Below, piece by piece: positions 17,819 to 26,159 of a stretch of DNA of 64,000 bases. The notes below the pieces were generated by a model. It was not told where the DNA came from and did no database searches. It was given only the letters and a program-made list of their open reading frames with translations. The stretch's first letter is position 1, and the number at the start of each line of letters is the position of its first letter. Both the position numbers and the translations under genes were made by a program. The stretch is from Arthrobacter sp. D5-1 (lineage in GTDB: Bacteria > Actinomycetota > Actinomycetes > Actinomycetales > Micrococcaceae): the NCBI RefSeq assembly GCF_017357425.1, contig NZ_CP014571.1, positions 930,001 to 994,000 of the forward strand, written 5' to 3'.

Positions 17819-18147
17819 TAGCGGCCCGAAGCGACGGGCAACTCCGAAGGTATTACACCCAGGAGGCCCACCTGGCCAGACCGTCAGCTTTCCGTGCAGC
17901 CGATCTTCCAGCGGAATTTCTTTCCGGGTCGGGAACACACCGAGTATTTCCGCCGAGGCTTATCTCATATTTACCGGTAGTGAGTCCCAAGACGAATTTC
18001 TCGGGCTAAGACTACAGTTGTTTTGACGAAGTTCTCGCCTCCGTACCGGCATACTTCACGGCATCACCCGGAAAACCGGCCTTTTTGGAACGGAGAACCT
18101 GCACCGCGGAATCGGCTCTGATCAGAGAGAAACGTGCTGTAACAGCT
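17819..18147. other. decayed region without supportable gene
   Basis: About 330 bases between the remnant above and the lipoprotein gene. A minus-strand frame ending at 18012 reads plausibly for some 35 codons (RADSAVQVLRSKKAGFPGDA) but has no start of its own. Otherwise I see nothing here. Confidence 0.35.
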
Positions 18148-18747
18148 CTACTTTGCGGTCGACGAGGTGCTGGGGTTGGCAGGGAGGCCGAAATTTTCGG
18201 GATACAGCTCTTTGTAGATTGCGGTTTGGTCCCCGGCAACGCAGACGCTGTCCATCTCCAGACTGGAGCCTTTTACATTTGCGGTGAAGGAGATTCGGTG
18301 TCCGTCGTTCCCGGCAGCGTTGAGGTCGATGAGCCCTGGATCCCGTGGTTCGGTTTGCGTAGTGAAACCCTTGGATTCCCAGAACGCCTTGACCAGCTCC
18401 ACAGACGCTTCCAAATCGAGGGGCTCCATAGTTTGGCTCAGGACGCTGTAGTTCACGCCGTCTTTGCCGTCGCTGGTGCTGCAGCTCATGTTTCGGAGAC
18501 CTTCGTCCTTCCACTTCTGGGGTCCGATAGCTTTTTGGGTTTCCGTTTTGAAGGCGTGGAGGTCCGCGAGGGCCTGTTTAAGTTCTTCGACCTGGGCTTT
18601 GACGGTTGCGGGGTCGCTGGGATTGCTTGAGCCGGTCATGGTGTTCTCCGGGGTAGGGGGCGTGCAGGCACTCAGTGCAATGCTCGCGCAAAACAACGCG
18701 ACAATTATGCGGCGCGCCTTTAGACGGTTCTTGGGTTCATGGGGCAT
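18148..18747 (-). CDS. small lipoprotein
   Basis: 199 aa from the ATG at 18747, chosen because AGGAAGAG lies seven bases upstream; a GTG at 18774 overlapping the previous stop is possible. The signal peptide (RRIIVALFCASIALSAC) ends in a good lipobox with Cys near residue 28. The mature part begins Pro/Thr/Ser-rich, then a helical region (KAQVEELKQALADLHAFK), then a mixed domain with two Cys (MSCSTS and DSVCVAG). The C-terminus is flexible. It follows the DUF1023 hydrolase gene with a gap of about 24 bases, so the two probably form an operon on the cell surface. Family not recognised. Confidence 0.75.
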   Translation of the reverse strand: MPHEPKNRLKARRIIVALFCASIALSACTPPTPENTMTGSSNPSDPATVKAQVEELKQALADLHAFKTETQKAIGPQKWKDEGLRNMSCSTSDGKDGVNYSVLSQTMEPLDLEASVELVKAFWESKGFTTQTEPRDPGLIDLNAAGNDGHRISFTANVKGSSLEMDSVCVAGDQTAIYKELYPENFGLPANPSTSSTAK

Positions 18748-18770
18748 GCGGTTCACTCTTCCTGAGTTGT

Positions 18771-20801
18771 TCACCGGCCCGCAAATCCGGCCGGTGGCGA
18801 TACTGGTCGTGCGCCTGGCAGGATACGGTCTCCGTTGCCGGTTGTTGTCAGGGCCGCCTCGTACAGAGCGGTGGTGTCCTTGTTTAGATACCCGTAGCCG
18901 TTGCCGCCATTTTCATGTACCAGTGTGTTGTGTTCTGTGGTGCCGTGATATTGGGTCCCGTCGATCGTGGCCTCTTCTGAGGAGAACACTTTCGCGCCGA
19001 AGGATTCCAGGCGCGGATCCTGGCGCAGGAAGCGGCCCATTTGGGCCAGTCCATCGCCTGCGGCGTGGGTGGCGTAGACCTGGCCGGCTGGGACGTGGAG
19101 GTCTCCGGTGTTTCGGATCTCTTTTTCTATGCCGGCGGAGCCGAGCATCGTGAAGGAGGCGACGCGCAAATCCGCAGCAGCAAGAGCGTTGGACGTCACG
19201 GTGGTGCCGTAGGAATGGGCCAGTACGTTCAGGGTTTCCGGGGTCCTGTTGCCCAAACCCTCTCTGACGGCGTTGAACCCCTGAAGGTCTGCGACGAACC
19301 GGTCGGCACCGGCCCGGGCGGCATCGCCGCTGTTCACGGTCGGAACAGTGGGAGGCTCGTAGTTGATCCATGCCACCACCGCAAAGGACTTGCCCGGGTC
19401 GTTTCGGCTTTGTCGCTTCTGGAGGTTCGCGGCGTTTGTTGCCCAGTCGTTGAAGCCGCTTTGCGGTGTGATGAGCATGCCGGACACTGCGTAGGTAACG
19501 TTGTCGGCCGTATCGGGGTTGCCCGCAGAGACCTGTGCCTTCGGTGGGCCGTGGGTGAGGTCGAAACCGAGCAGGGCAGCTTCGCCTGAGGCTCCCGCGT
19601 TGACGAGGGCTTGACCGATACCGTCAAGGGCTTTCTGCTGCGTTTGCAGCTGTATCCAGTGCGGGTTTTGAATGGACCGCCCTGTGCTGGTGAACAAGGA
19701 CTCCGGCGTCCTGGCGAGTTCGGCGTTGATGCGCTCCTGCTCGGTAAAGAGACGTATCCGGTTGGCTTCATTCCGGGCAGTGGCGGTGACTCCGTTCAGG
19801 TTCCCGATAACCCCGGGGAGGGCTTCGATCAGGAGCTTCTGACTAGCACCGGGTTTAATTGTTCTGCCGGCGACGGTCTGGCCAAGACCGGCCCACCACT
19901 TGGCTATCACCACGGGGTCAAGCCCCGGTTGGCTGAGGAGCCCCTGAAGCCGGTCCTTGTTCGCAGGGGCGGCGAGCCAGGCTTTCAATTGATCGGCGTT
20001 CAGGGCCCCGACGTCATTCAAACCGACTTGCCCGGCTGGCGCGTACTGTATGAGGGCGCTGTTGAGCATGGTGTCAACCATGGAACCGCTGCCGGCTGTT
20101 TCGAATGCCGCGGCGATCTGCTCAAGCCAAGCCGCGTCAGCGGCGTTCTGCATCAGAAGCTGCTCGAAACCGGACACAACTGTGACAATGCCCATGTTCA
20201 CCCAGGAACACGATGCGGTGAATCCGCTCCACGCGCTCCGGACTCTCCCCAGCTCCGCGTCCAGGATGTTCGAGGAGGCGCGGGACTGGGCTACAAATTC
20301 CCGCAGCTTTCCAGGATCAGCCGAGCTGGTTGCGCCCCCCGCTCCGCCGGCGAACCGGGCCCGGTCCCTCGCCGAGAACACCGCTGAAATCGTCGGTGCA
20401 GCGACCGGCCATTCCATGGGCATCGGATCGCTCGCCACGCTCTGGAAAGTCTGAAAGTGTTGTTCACGGATATCGGCGCGTTGCCGCCAGGCGGTGAGTT
20501 TCTTTAGCCGAGACTTCTCCTCCTGCGCTTTGAGCTTTGCTTGCCGGACGTCCTCCGCCAACGCTGCGAGAACCCCGGCAAGCCTGGCGCGGTCATCAGC
20601 CCTGATGGCACAAGCCTGGGTGAATAGCTGCGCGTATCCGCCTTTGAAGTCCTCCACAGCATGATCCATGGTCCCGTCCAGGAACCCACCCTCGCCACGC
20701 AGAACCTGATCCGCTGAATCAGCAGCACTGATCACAGCGTCGGCAGCGCCATCATTAAAGACAATCCCGACGTCCGCGCCGTCACCAAAGTTAAAACTCA
20801 T
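18771..20801 (-). CDS. DUF1023-type alpha/beta hydrolase with helical N-terminal region
   Basis: 676 aa from the ATG at 20801 (GGGGGAC ribosome site); an upstream start at 20834 is less likely. Residues about 1-330 are helical with WXG-like spacing. The C-terminal about 300 residues are an alpha/beta hydrolase: the nucleophile elbow A-H-S-Y-G-T lies near residue 530 and a late His in TEHNTLVHENGG. This resembles the DUF1023 family, common in actinobacteria and often linked to type VII secretion. The substrate is unknown; an esterase or lipase is plausible. The gene lies downstream of the RHS graveyard on the opposite strand and may be another secreted effector, with the lipoprotein after it as partner. 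Confidence 0.75.
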   Translation of the reverse strand: MSFNFGDGADVGIVFNDGAADAVISAADSADQVLRGEGGFLDGTMDHAVEDFKGGYAQLFTQACAIRADDRARLAGVLAALAEDVRQAKLKAQEEKSRLKKLTAWRQRADIREQHFQTFQSVASDPMPMEWPVAAPTISAVFSARDRARFAGGAGGATSSADPGKLREFVAQSRASSNILDAELGRVRSAWSGFTASCSWVNMGIVTVVSGFEQLLMQNAADAAWLEQIAAAFETAGSGSMVDTMLNSALIQYAPAGQVGLNDVGALNADQLKAWLAAPANKDRLQGLLSQPGLDPVVIAKWWAGLGQTVAGRTIKPGASQKLLIEALPGVIGNLNGVTATARNEANRIRLFTEQERINAELARTPESLFTSTGRSIQNPHWIQLQTQQKALDGIGQALVNAGASGEAALLGFDLTHGPPKAQVSAGNPDTADNVTYAVSGMLITPQSGFNDWATNAANLQKRQSRNDPGKSFAVVAWINYEPPTVPTVNSGDAARAGADRFVADLQGFNAVREGLGNRTPETLNVLAHSYGTTVTSNALAAADLRVASFTMLGSAGIEKEIRNTGDLHVPAGQVYATHAAGDGLAQMGRFLRQDPRLESFGAKVFSSEEATIDGTQYHGTTEHNTLVHENGGNGYGYLNKDTTALYEAALTTTGNGDRILPGARPVSPPAGFAGR

Positions 20802-20898
20802 GCCCGTCCCCCATAAAGCGAACAATAAATCCAACGATTAGCATAACCCATGTAGCCGGCCAAAGGACTCCACAGCTGCAGGACTTTAGAATGGATGA

Positions 20899-21015
20899 AT
20901 GCCCGATGAAATGAATAAGCGCCAATTCCTGACGATTGAGCAGGTCGCGGAGGAACTCGCAACCAGTGAGGTGCAGATCCGTTCCATGCTCAAGTCAGGC
21001 CAACTCAAGGGGACA
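20899..21015 (+). pseudogene. truncated helix-turn-helix DNA-binding protein gene
   Basis: The frame starts at 20899 (or ATG 20911) and encodes FLTIEQVAEELATSEVQIRS then MLKSGQLKG, which is the first half of an HTH_17/BldC-like domain of small actinobacterial regulators. After about 21015 the expected continuation (a glycine/arginine turn and W-R-I strand) is missing. The frame instead runs antisense through the neighbouring minus-strand gene. The break therefore lies within about ten bases of that gene's stop codon at 21024. Confidence 0.6.
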
Positions 21016-21023
21016 AGCGCGTC

Positions 21024-21287
21024 CTACCGGAAGCCCCTCGCAGCAAACCTGACTGCATCCTCCATGGTGTGCCACATGATAGTTCCATCGACCGGTCGAT
21101 TAAGCGGCTTCGTGAAGTAACTCGGATCCGGTCCATCATCCTTTACAAGTACGCCGATCTCTTCCGAACCCTCATCCCAGACTCTGCGGATCATCCACTC
21201 ATTAAGGTTGCGATCTTGGTTGGTGACCTCGTACGTGTACTGGCCGATCTTGAGGCGCAAATACACAATTTCGTCTTCCCTGCTCAT
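21024..21287 (-). CDS. hypothetical protein of 87 residues
   Basis: ATG at 21287 has AAGGGA eight bases upstream; a TTG at 21302 is an alternative. The sequence is soluble, charged and strand-rich (EIVYLRLKIGQYTYEVTNQD), ending AVRFAARGFR. No domain recognised. It lies between a truncated HTH gene and tRNA-Ser(CGA), a typical place for integrated cargo. Confidence 0.55.
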   Translation of the reverse strand: MSREDEIVYLRLKIGQYTYEVTNQDRNLNEWMIRRVWDEGSEEIGVLVKDDGPDPSYFTKPLNRPVDGTIMWHTMEDAVRFAARGFR

Positions 21288-21387
21288 GGCATATCCCTTC
21301 AACCTAGACTCAGTTTCAGACGCTCTAGATCACGCAGTTTCACAGTCGCGTGTGGGCAAAATTTGGGCAGCCGCCTAGTCCGGACAT

Positions 21388-21437
21388 GAAGAAAGGCCCC
21401 GCCTCCCTCATAAACAAAGGGAAGCAGGGCCTTTCTC
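21388..21437 (-). terminator. terminator downstream of tRNA-Ser
   Basis: Inverted repeat AGAAAGGCCC(T)GC...GC(G)GGGCCTTTCT with a loop of about 14 bases, three bases beyond the tRNA 3' end on the minus strand, ending in a T-rich run. Confidence 0.75.
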
Positions 21438-21439
21438 AT

Positions 21440-21529
21440 TGGCGGTGACGGTGGGATTTGAACCCACGTTGGCTTTTACACCAAACAACATTTCGAGTGT
21501 TGCACCTTCGGCCGCTCGGACACGTCACC
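21440..21529 (-). tRNA. tRNA-Ser (anticodon CGA)
   Basis: On the minus strand a 7-bp acceptor stem (GGTGACG pairing CGTCACC) frames a class II tRNA of about 90 bases including an encoded CCA. The anticodon stem CAACA/TGTTG encloses the loop CTCGAAA, giving anticodon CGA (reads UCG). A long variable arm and the T-loop GGTTCAAATCC confirm tRNA-Ser. Confidence 0.95.
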
Positions 21530-21667
21530 AACTGAAATAGGCTACCCGAGATTGGCCCCGTTCCCCAAAACGAGCCCCTCTGGACCCACCTCAAAAGGCA
21601 GGTGGCACACCCTTCAATCCACGCCAACTTCCGTCCGCCGCTCCGCACCGATAGATTCGTAAGCATC

Positions 21668-22681
21668 ATGACGATTTCGCAGGAACACGAACGGAAACAA
21701 GGGCACGAAGCCCACGCCTACTGGGTCACTGAGACGGGCGATGGTGAGCTGCGGCAGGAAGCCCTGCCGGCAAGGCAGGAAGGTGAAGCCCTCGTCAGGA
21801 CCTTGTACTCAGGCGTCAGCCGGGGCACGGAGCGCCTGGTCCACGAAGGCCGCGTCCCGGAGCGCGTGGCTGACCTCATGCAGGCCCCGCACCAGGAGGG
21901 CGACTTCCCGGGCCCTGTGAAGTACGGCTACCTGAGTGTGGGGACGGTCGAGCAAGGGCCGGAAGAGTGGGTAGGAAGAACTGTCTTCAGCCTGCATCCC
22001 CATCAGGACTTTTACGTGATCCCCACCAGTCAGCTCACGGCAATCCCCGAGGACGTCCCGGCCAAACGCGCCGTTCTAACCGGCATCGTCGAAGTCGCCA
22101 TCAACGCCCTCTGGGAAGCCGGGCCGCGGCTGGGTGACCGAGTCGTCGTCGTCGGGGGTGGCCTGGTGGGTGGGGTCTTGGCCACACTCCTGCGGAAATA
22201 TCCATTGGGTCGCCTGCAGTTGGTGGATGCGGACCCGGAGAAGCAAAAACTCGCGCAAACACTCGGCATCGATTTCGCCCTCCCCGAGAACGCACAAGCC
22301 GATAACGACATCGTCTTCCACTGCTCCGCGTCCAACGAGGGCCTTAAGCTGAGCCTGCAATTGGCCGGCGACGACTCGGACGTCATCGAGCTCTCCTGGT
22401 TCGCGGACAAGGAAGTCACACTCCCGCTCGGCGAGGACTTCCACGCCCGCAGGCTGAACATCCGTTCCAGCCAAGTCGGCGCCGTTGCCCTTCCACGAAG
22501 GCACCGGCGAACCAACGCCCAGCGCCTGCAGGAAGCGGTAAACCAGCTCAAAGACCCGCTGTTCGACACGTTCCTGAGCAGCGAATGCCAGTTCCAGAAC
22601 CTGCCCACCACACTCGTTAAATTGTTCGAACGGCCCGGCGGTTTCTGCCACGTGGTCGCCTATCCCACCCCGGAGGATTAG
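21668..22681 (+). CDS. medium-chain (zinc-type) alcohol dehydrogenase-like oxidoreductase
   Basis: 337 aa from the ATG at 21668. The N-terminal GroES-like part has GVSRGTERLVHEG where zinc enzymes carry the catalytic Cys motif, and the structural zinc Cys cluster is absent, so it may not bind zinc. The Rossmann domain is clear (DRVVVVGGGLVGGVLATLL at about residue 157, then LVDADPEK), predicting NAD(P)H binding. It leads a tight three-gene group: three bases to a PTPS-like gene, which runs directly into a glycosyltransferase gene. This context, which I recall as conserved in actinobacteria, suggests oxidation or reduction of a pterin- or sugar-linked metabolite. The actual substrate is unknown. 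Confidence 0.8.
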   Translation: MTISQEHERKQGHEAHAYWVTETGDGELRQEALPARQEGEALVRTLYSGVSRGTERLVHEGRVPERVADLMQAPHQEGDFPGPVKYGYLSVGTVEQGPEEWVGRTVFSLHPHQDFYVIPTSQLTAIPEDVPAKRAVLTGIVEVAINALWEAGPRLGDRVVVVGGGLVGGVLATLLRKYPLGRLQLVDADPEKQKLAQTLGIDFALPENAQADNDIVFHCSASNEGLKLSLQLAGDDSDVIELSWFADKEVTLPLGEDFHARRLNIRSSQVGAVALPRRHRRTNAQRLQEAVNQLKDPLFDTFLSSECQFQNLPTTLVKLFERPGGFCHVVAYPTPED

Positions 22682-22684
22682 TAC

Positions 22685-23083
22685 ATGTTCAGCCTGACCG
22701 TCCGACGCCACTTCATGATCGCCCACAGCCTTCCCCGCGAAGCGTTCGGCCCGGCCCAGGGCCTCCATGGTGCAACGTTTGTGGCCGAGGTCAGTTTCCG
22801 CCGTCCGGATCTCAACGACGACGCGATCGTCCTGGACATTGGCGCCGCGGGCGGCATCCTGGAGGAAATCCTGGAAGACTTGAACTACAAGAACCTGGAT
22901 GAGCACCCGGCGTTCAAGGGAAAGCTCTCCACCACTGAGGCTCTCGCCAAGCACATTGCCGACGCTATGGCCACCCGGATCCAGGACACCGCCGACGGAC
23001 CGGCGCTCAGTGGCATCGACGTCGTCCTCCGCGAAAACCCTGACGCCTGGGCCGGCTACTCGCTGGAGCTTCCGGTCAAGTAA
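22685..23083 (+). CDS. 6-pyruvoyl-tetrahydropterin synthase/QueD-like protein with altered active site
   Basis: 132 aa, ATG at 22685. The fold signature of the PTPS/QueD family is visible: FMIAH near residue 14, LHGATF near residue 30, YKNLDEHPAFKG, then STTEALAKHIAD and a C-terminal ENPDAWAGY. Family members need three zinc His (one in xxAH, two in HGH) and a Cys four residues before HGH. Here the second His of HGH is Ala and the Cys position is Ala. The classical dephosphorylation or 6-carboxy-tetrahydropterin chemistry is therefore doubtful. It is embedded between a dehydrogenase and a glycosyltransferase with almost no spacing, so the three most likely act in one pathway. Confidence 0.8.
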   Translation: MFSLTVRRHFMIAHSLPREAFGPAQGLHGATFVAEVSFRRPDLNDDAIVLDIGAAGGILEEILEDLNYKNLDEHPAFKGKLSTTEALAKHIADAMATRIQDTADGPALSGIDVVLRENPDAWAGYSLELPVK

Positions 23084-24094
23084 GTGCACATCCGCTTCAT
23101 GGTCCCGGGGAACGTCCGGCACGGCTCCGGCGGGAACAAGTACAACGCCAAGCTCGCCGAGCATCTGACCGCCTTGGGCGCGGACGTCGAGACTGTAATC
23201 GTCGACGGCGATTGGCCGGTTGGGAGCCCGGCGGACCGGCAGCGGTTCGGTGACATGCTCGACGGCGGCGCAACGGTGATTGCCGATGGGCTGGTAGCGA
23301 GTGGGTCGCCGGACGAGATCGCAGGCGCCGTGGGTAAAGGAACCAGTGTGTGGATCCTGTCCCATATGGCGTTGGCGGATCACCATGACCTTGAGGCCAA
23401 GGCGCTGGCTGCCGCGACGGGGATCATCTGCCCGAGTGCCCACGCCGCTGATGAGCTTGAGACGAAGCACGGGACGCAGGATATAGTCATCGCCACGCCC
23501 GGGGCCGACAAAGCAGACCCCGCCAAGGGGTCGCAGCCACGGCACATCGTAGCCGTGGCCGCACTGCTGCCCAACAAGAGCCAAACACTCTTGGTAGAGG
23601 CCCTCAGCCAGATAACGGATCTGCCGTGGACGGTCGCCCTCATAGGCTCGGAGGACGCAGACCCGATGTACGCAGCTGAGGTGAGGGCCGCCGTCGAGCA
23701 TTACGGGCTCCACAACCGCATCAGCGTTACCGGCGAGCTGACCGGCAACGCCTTCGATGAGGAGTGGCACAAAGCTGACCTCAGCGTCCTTCTTTCCCGA
23801 TCAGAATCCTTCGGCATGGTGGTCACGGAATCGTTGGCCCATGGCGTCCCGGTGATTGTCCGGCAGGGGACCGGGGCAGTCGAAGCGCTCGGTGGCACAG
23901 GAGCGGGCGCAGCGCTGGACCTCAGCGACCCCAACAACCTGACAATGACACTCCGCGTCTGGCTCACCAACCCCACCCTGCAGCAGCGCTGGCGCAACAA
24001 CGCCCTCCAAGCCCGCCAGCATCTACAAGGCTGGGACACCACGGCAGCCACTGTCCTCAGCGCGCTGGGGACTAAACCACAAAGTTTGCTGTAG
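23084..24094 (+). CDS. GT-B family 4-like glycosyltransferase
   Basis: 336 aa from a GTG at 23084, immediately after the stop of the PTPS-like gene (coupled). The N-terminus is glycosyltransferase-like (RFMVPGNVRHGSGGNKYNAK). The C-terminal nucleotide-sugar domain carries the E-x7-E motif (ESFGMVVTE) followed by SLAHGVPVIV. No membrane segment. Donor and acceptor are unknown; the neighbours point to a small-molecule acceptor such as a pterin-like compound, not the cell wall. Its last 23 bases overlap the end of a convergent lipoprotein pseudogene. Confidence 0.8.
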   Translation: MHIRFMVPGNVRHGSGGNKYNAKLAEHLTALGADVETVIVDGDWPVGSPADRQRFGDMLDGGATVIADGLVASGSPDEIAGAVGKGTSVWILSHMALADHHDLEAKALAAATGIICPSAHAADELETKHGTQDIVIATPGADKADPAKGSQPRHIVAVAALLPNKSQTLLVEALSQITDLPWTVALIGSEDADPMYAAEVRAAVEHYGLHNRISVTGELTGNAFDEEWHKADLSVLLSRSESFGMVVTESLAHGVPVIVRQGTGAVEALGGTGAGAALDLSDPNNLTMTLRVWLTNPTLQQRWRNNALQARQHLQGWDTTAATVLSALGTKPQSLL

Positions 24095-24469
24095 CACTAG
24101 TCGAGCAGGCGGAGGGATCGAACGGGGGATCCCACTTCAGGTCGGCCGTCGACTTTGCCAGTGGTGTGGAGGAACCCGTGAGGTACACCGTCACTTCCAA
24201 GGTCTTGGTCCCGCCGACGATCCAGAGCGGGTTGTCGGCCACAGCGGCGTAGCGCTTGGTGTTGCTGCCCGGTGTGTAGACGCACGATTCCTGCCCCGGA
24301 CAGTTGACGGTGTACTCCAAGGTTTCCCACGGCGCGCCAAGCCGGGAAAATCGATACTCACGTCAGTGCGCCGAAGCATCGAATCGCATGCCTGTTGTCC
24401 GCATGCCGTCATAGTTCCTGCGACCACCACAGCAGCAAGACAAAAAGCTCCCCACGACTTTTCGAGCAT
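24072..24469 (-). pseudogene. frameshifted lipoprotein gene
   Basis: The N-terminal frame (ATG at 24469) encodes a lipoprotein signal (FCLAAVVVAGTMTACG, Cys near residue 23) through RRTDVSIDF. The C-terminal part (GAPWETLEYTVNCPGQ, then NPLWIVGGTKTLEVTVYLTG, ending at 24072) is in another frame. The switch falls at 24340-24356, around a short C/G run, so one lost base would explain it. Neither half is complete alone. It could be a true mutation or a base-calling error. The mature domain looks like a small extracellular beta fold with Cys; family not recognised. Confidence 0.55.
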
Positions 24470-24516
24470 GTGTCAGTCTAAGATCACCTGTCGGCCGCGC
24501 GGGCAAAACGGCCAGC

Positions 24517-24897
24517 TCAGCCCGATCCGTACGGGCGGGTAATCGCCTCAAGGAAGTGCCCGTCCGGATCGGAAAAGTAGATGCCGCGGCCGCCGTCGTT
24601 GTGGTTGATCTGTTGTGCACGAGCACGGGAAGGGTCGGCCCAATAAGGAATGTGTTCGGCAGTGATCCGGAGGAAGATTTGGTCAAACTCCTCTTCGCTG
24701 ACCAGGAAGGCGTAGTGCTGGGGCGCTATCTCCCCGGACGCCTCCAGGAAGTCCAACGTGACGCCATTGTCCAACAACACCGTGACGAAGGACCACATGG
24801 GTTGCGGCTTCGGAAGGCCGAAGATGCGCGCCAGAAAGTCGGCTGAGGCGTGCTTATCCGTTGCGTAGACGATGGTGTGGTTGAAAGAGACTGGCAT
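24517..24897 (-). CDS. VOC (glyoxalase/bleomycin resistance-like) family protein
   Basis: 126 aa, one vicinal-oxygen-chelate unit made of two beta-alpha-beta-beta-beta modules: FNHTIVYATDKHASADFLAR at the start and GIYFSDPDGHFLEAITRPYG at the end, the latter being the usual VOC C-terminal signature. His and Glu suitable for metal binding are present (NHTIV, FLEAI). The substrate cannot be told from sequence. It lies 23 bases downstream of tadA on the same strand and may be cotranscribed. Confidence 0.8.
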   Translation of the reverse strand: MPVSFNHTIVYATDKHASADFLARIFGLPKPQPMWSFVTVLLDNGVTLDFLEASGEIAPQHYAFLVSEEEFDQIFLRITAEHIPYWADPSRARAQQINHNDGGRGIYFSDPDGHFLEAITRPYGSG

Positions 24898-24920
24898 TTC
24901 TACTCCTGCAAAGAAGAGGA

Positions 24921-25454
24921 TCAGGCCGGGTAGTTACTCCCGCCGGGCACGCGATGAGAGGCGAAGAACTCCTTCAGCAGGGCCGCGCATTCTTCCTCCC
25001 GCACACCGGCGTAGACCTCCACCCAATGATTGAGACGACGCTCGCGGAGAATATCGAACACGGATCCCACCGCTCCCGCCTTCTCGTCCCACGCGCCAAA
25101 CACGACGCGCGGAATCCGGGCCAGGACAATAGCCCCGGCGCACATGGCACATGGCTCCAACGTGACCACCAGCGTGCAGTCCTCAAGCCGCCAACCGTCA
25201 CCGTCCGAGCTCGCCTCCGCCGCGCGCTGGCGCAGCGAAGCAGCCGCTTGGCGGATCGCAACCACCTCCGCGTGGGCCGTCGGGTCCCCGTGCGCTTCCC
25301 GTTCGTTGCGTCCGGAACCCAGCACGCCGCCGTCGGGCCCCAACACCACGGCGCCGATCGGTACGTCGTCCGTTTTCAGCGCCAACCGGGCCTCGTCCAG
25401 GGCAAGACCCATCCAGGCCATATGGTCTGCGTGATACGGCTCGGTGGCGCTCAT
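24921..25454 (-). CDS. tadA: tRNA-adenosine(34) deaminase (nucleoside deaminase, TadA-like)
   Basis: 177 aa. It shows the zinc deaminase signature: H-A-E at about residues 60-62 (DPTAHAEVVAI), with His as zinc ligand and Glu as proton shuttle, and PCAMCAGAIV with the two Cys ligands. The tail after it, FGAWDEKAGAVGS, is typical of TadA proteins. The enzyme converts A34 to inosine in tRNA-Arg(ACG) so that it can read CGU/CGC/CGA. It is divergent from upp with only about 22 bases between starts. The C-terminal extension VPGGSNYPA is short. A broader nucleoside deaminase role is possible but TadA is the best call. Confidence 0.88.
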   Translation of the reverse strand: MSATEPYHADHMAWMGLALDEARLALKTDDVPIGAVVLGPDGGVLGSGRNEREAHGDPTAHAEVVAIRQAAASLRQRAAEASSDGDGWRLEDCTLVVTLEPCAMCAGAIVLARIPRVVFGAWDEKAGAVGSVFDILRERRLNHWVEVYAGVREEECAALLKEFFASHRVPGGSNYPA

Positions 25455-25476
25455 GTCTCAATGATAGTTTTGGGGG

Positions 25477-26112
25477 ATGCGCACACTCGTCGTGGACCAC
25501 CCGCTGGTCGCTCACAAGCTCACCGTTCTGCGGGATAAGAACACCCCTTCACCGGTCTTCCGGCAGCTCACTGAAGAACTCGTCACCCTCCTGGCCTATG
25601 AGGCCACCCGCGAGGTCAAGACGCAGCCAGTCGAGATCGAGACCCCTGTCACCAAGACCATCGGCACGGCTTTCACCAAGCCCACGCCGCTGGTGGTTCC
25701 CATCCTGCGTGCAGGCCTTGGCATGCTCGAGGGCATGACCAAACTGGTCCCCACCGCTGAGGTTGGCTTCCTGGGCATGGCCCGCGACGAAGAAACCCTG
25801 GACATCATCACCTACGCCGAGCGCCTCCCCGAGGACCTCACCGGCCGCCAGATCTTTGTCCTGGACCCCATGCTTGCTACCGGCGGCACCCTGCGCGAAG
25901 CCATCAAGTTCCTCTTCAAGCGCGGCGCCTCTGACGTCACGTGCATCTGCCTCCTGGCTGCCCCTGAAGGCCTGGCGAAGCTGGAAGAGGAACTCGCGGA
26001 CGCCAATGTGAAGGTTGTCCTCGCATCGATTGACGAGAAGCTCAACGAGAAGTCGTACATCGTGCCCGGTTTGGGTGACGCCGGCGACCGCCTCTACGGC
26101 GTGGCCGGCTAA
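25477..26112 (+). CDS. upp: uracil phosphoribosyltransferase
   Basis: 211 aa, the normal length. Uracil salvage enzyme making UMP from uracil and PRPP in the cytoplasm. Recognised from [20 protein letters not shown] at the start, [13 protein letters not shown] in the middle and the PRPP loop [14 protein letters not shown] at about residue 127. The uracil-binding tail [15 protein letters not shown] is intact. It starts divergently from tadA, a pairing I have seen in other actinobacteria. Confidence 0.95.
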   Translation: MRTLVVDHPLVAHKLTVLRDKNTPSPVFRQLTEELVTLLAYEATREVKTQPVEIETPVTKTIGTAFTKPTPLVVPILRAGLGMLEGMTKLVPTAEVGFLGMARDEETLDIITYAERLPEDLTGRQIFVLDPMLATGGTLREAIKFLFKRGASDVTCICLLAAPEGLAKLEEELADANVKVVLASIDEKLNEKSYIVPGLGDAGDRLYGVAG

Positions 26113-26159
26113 AGGTAGACCCCTACCGGTTTCCGCCGTGCCCCGTTAGCCTGTGGCGC

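Noticed and set aside
22076..23770. 564-codon open frame on the minus strand
   Set aside because: Antisense shadow of the dehydrogenase/PTPS/glycosyltransferase operon; no ribosome site and no domain, caused by GC-rich codon structure.
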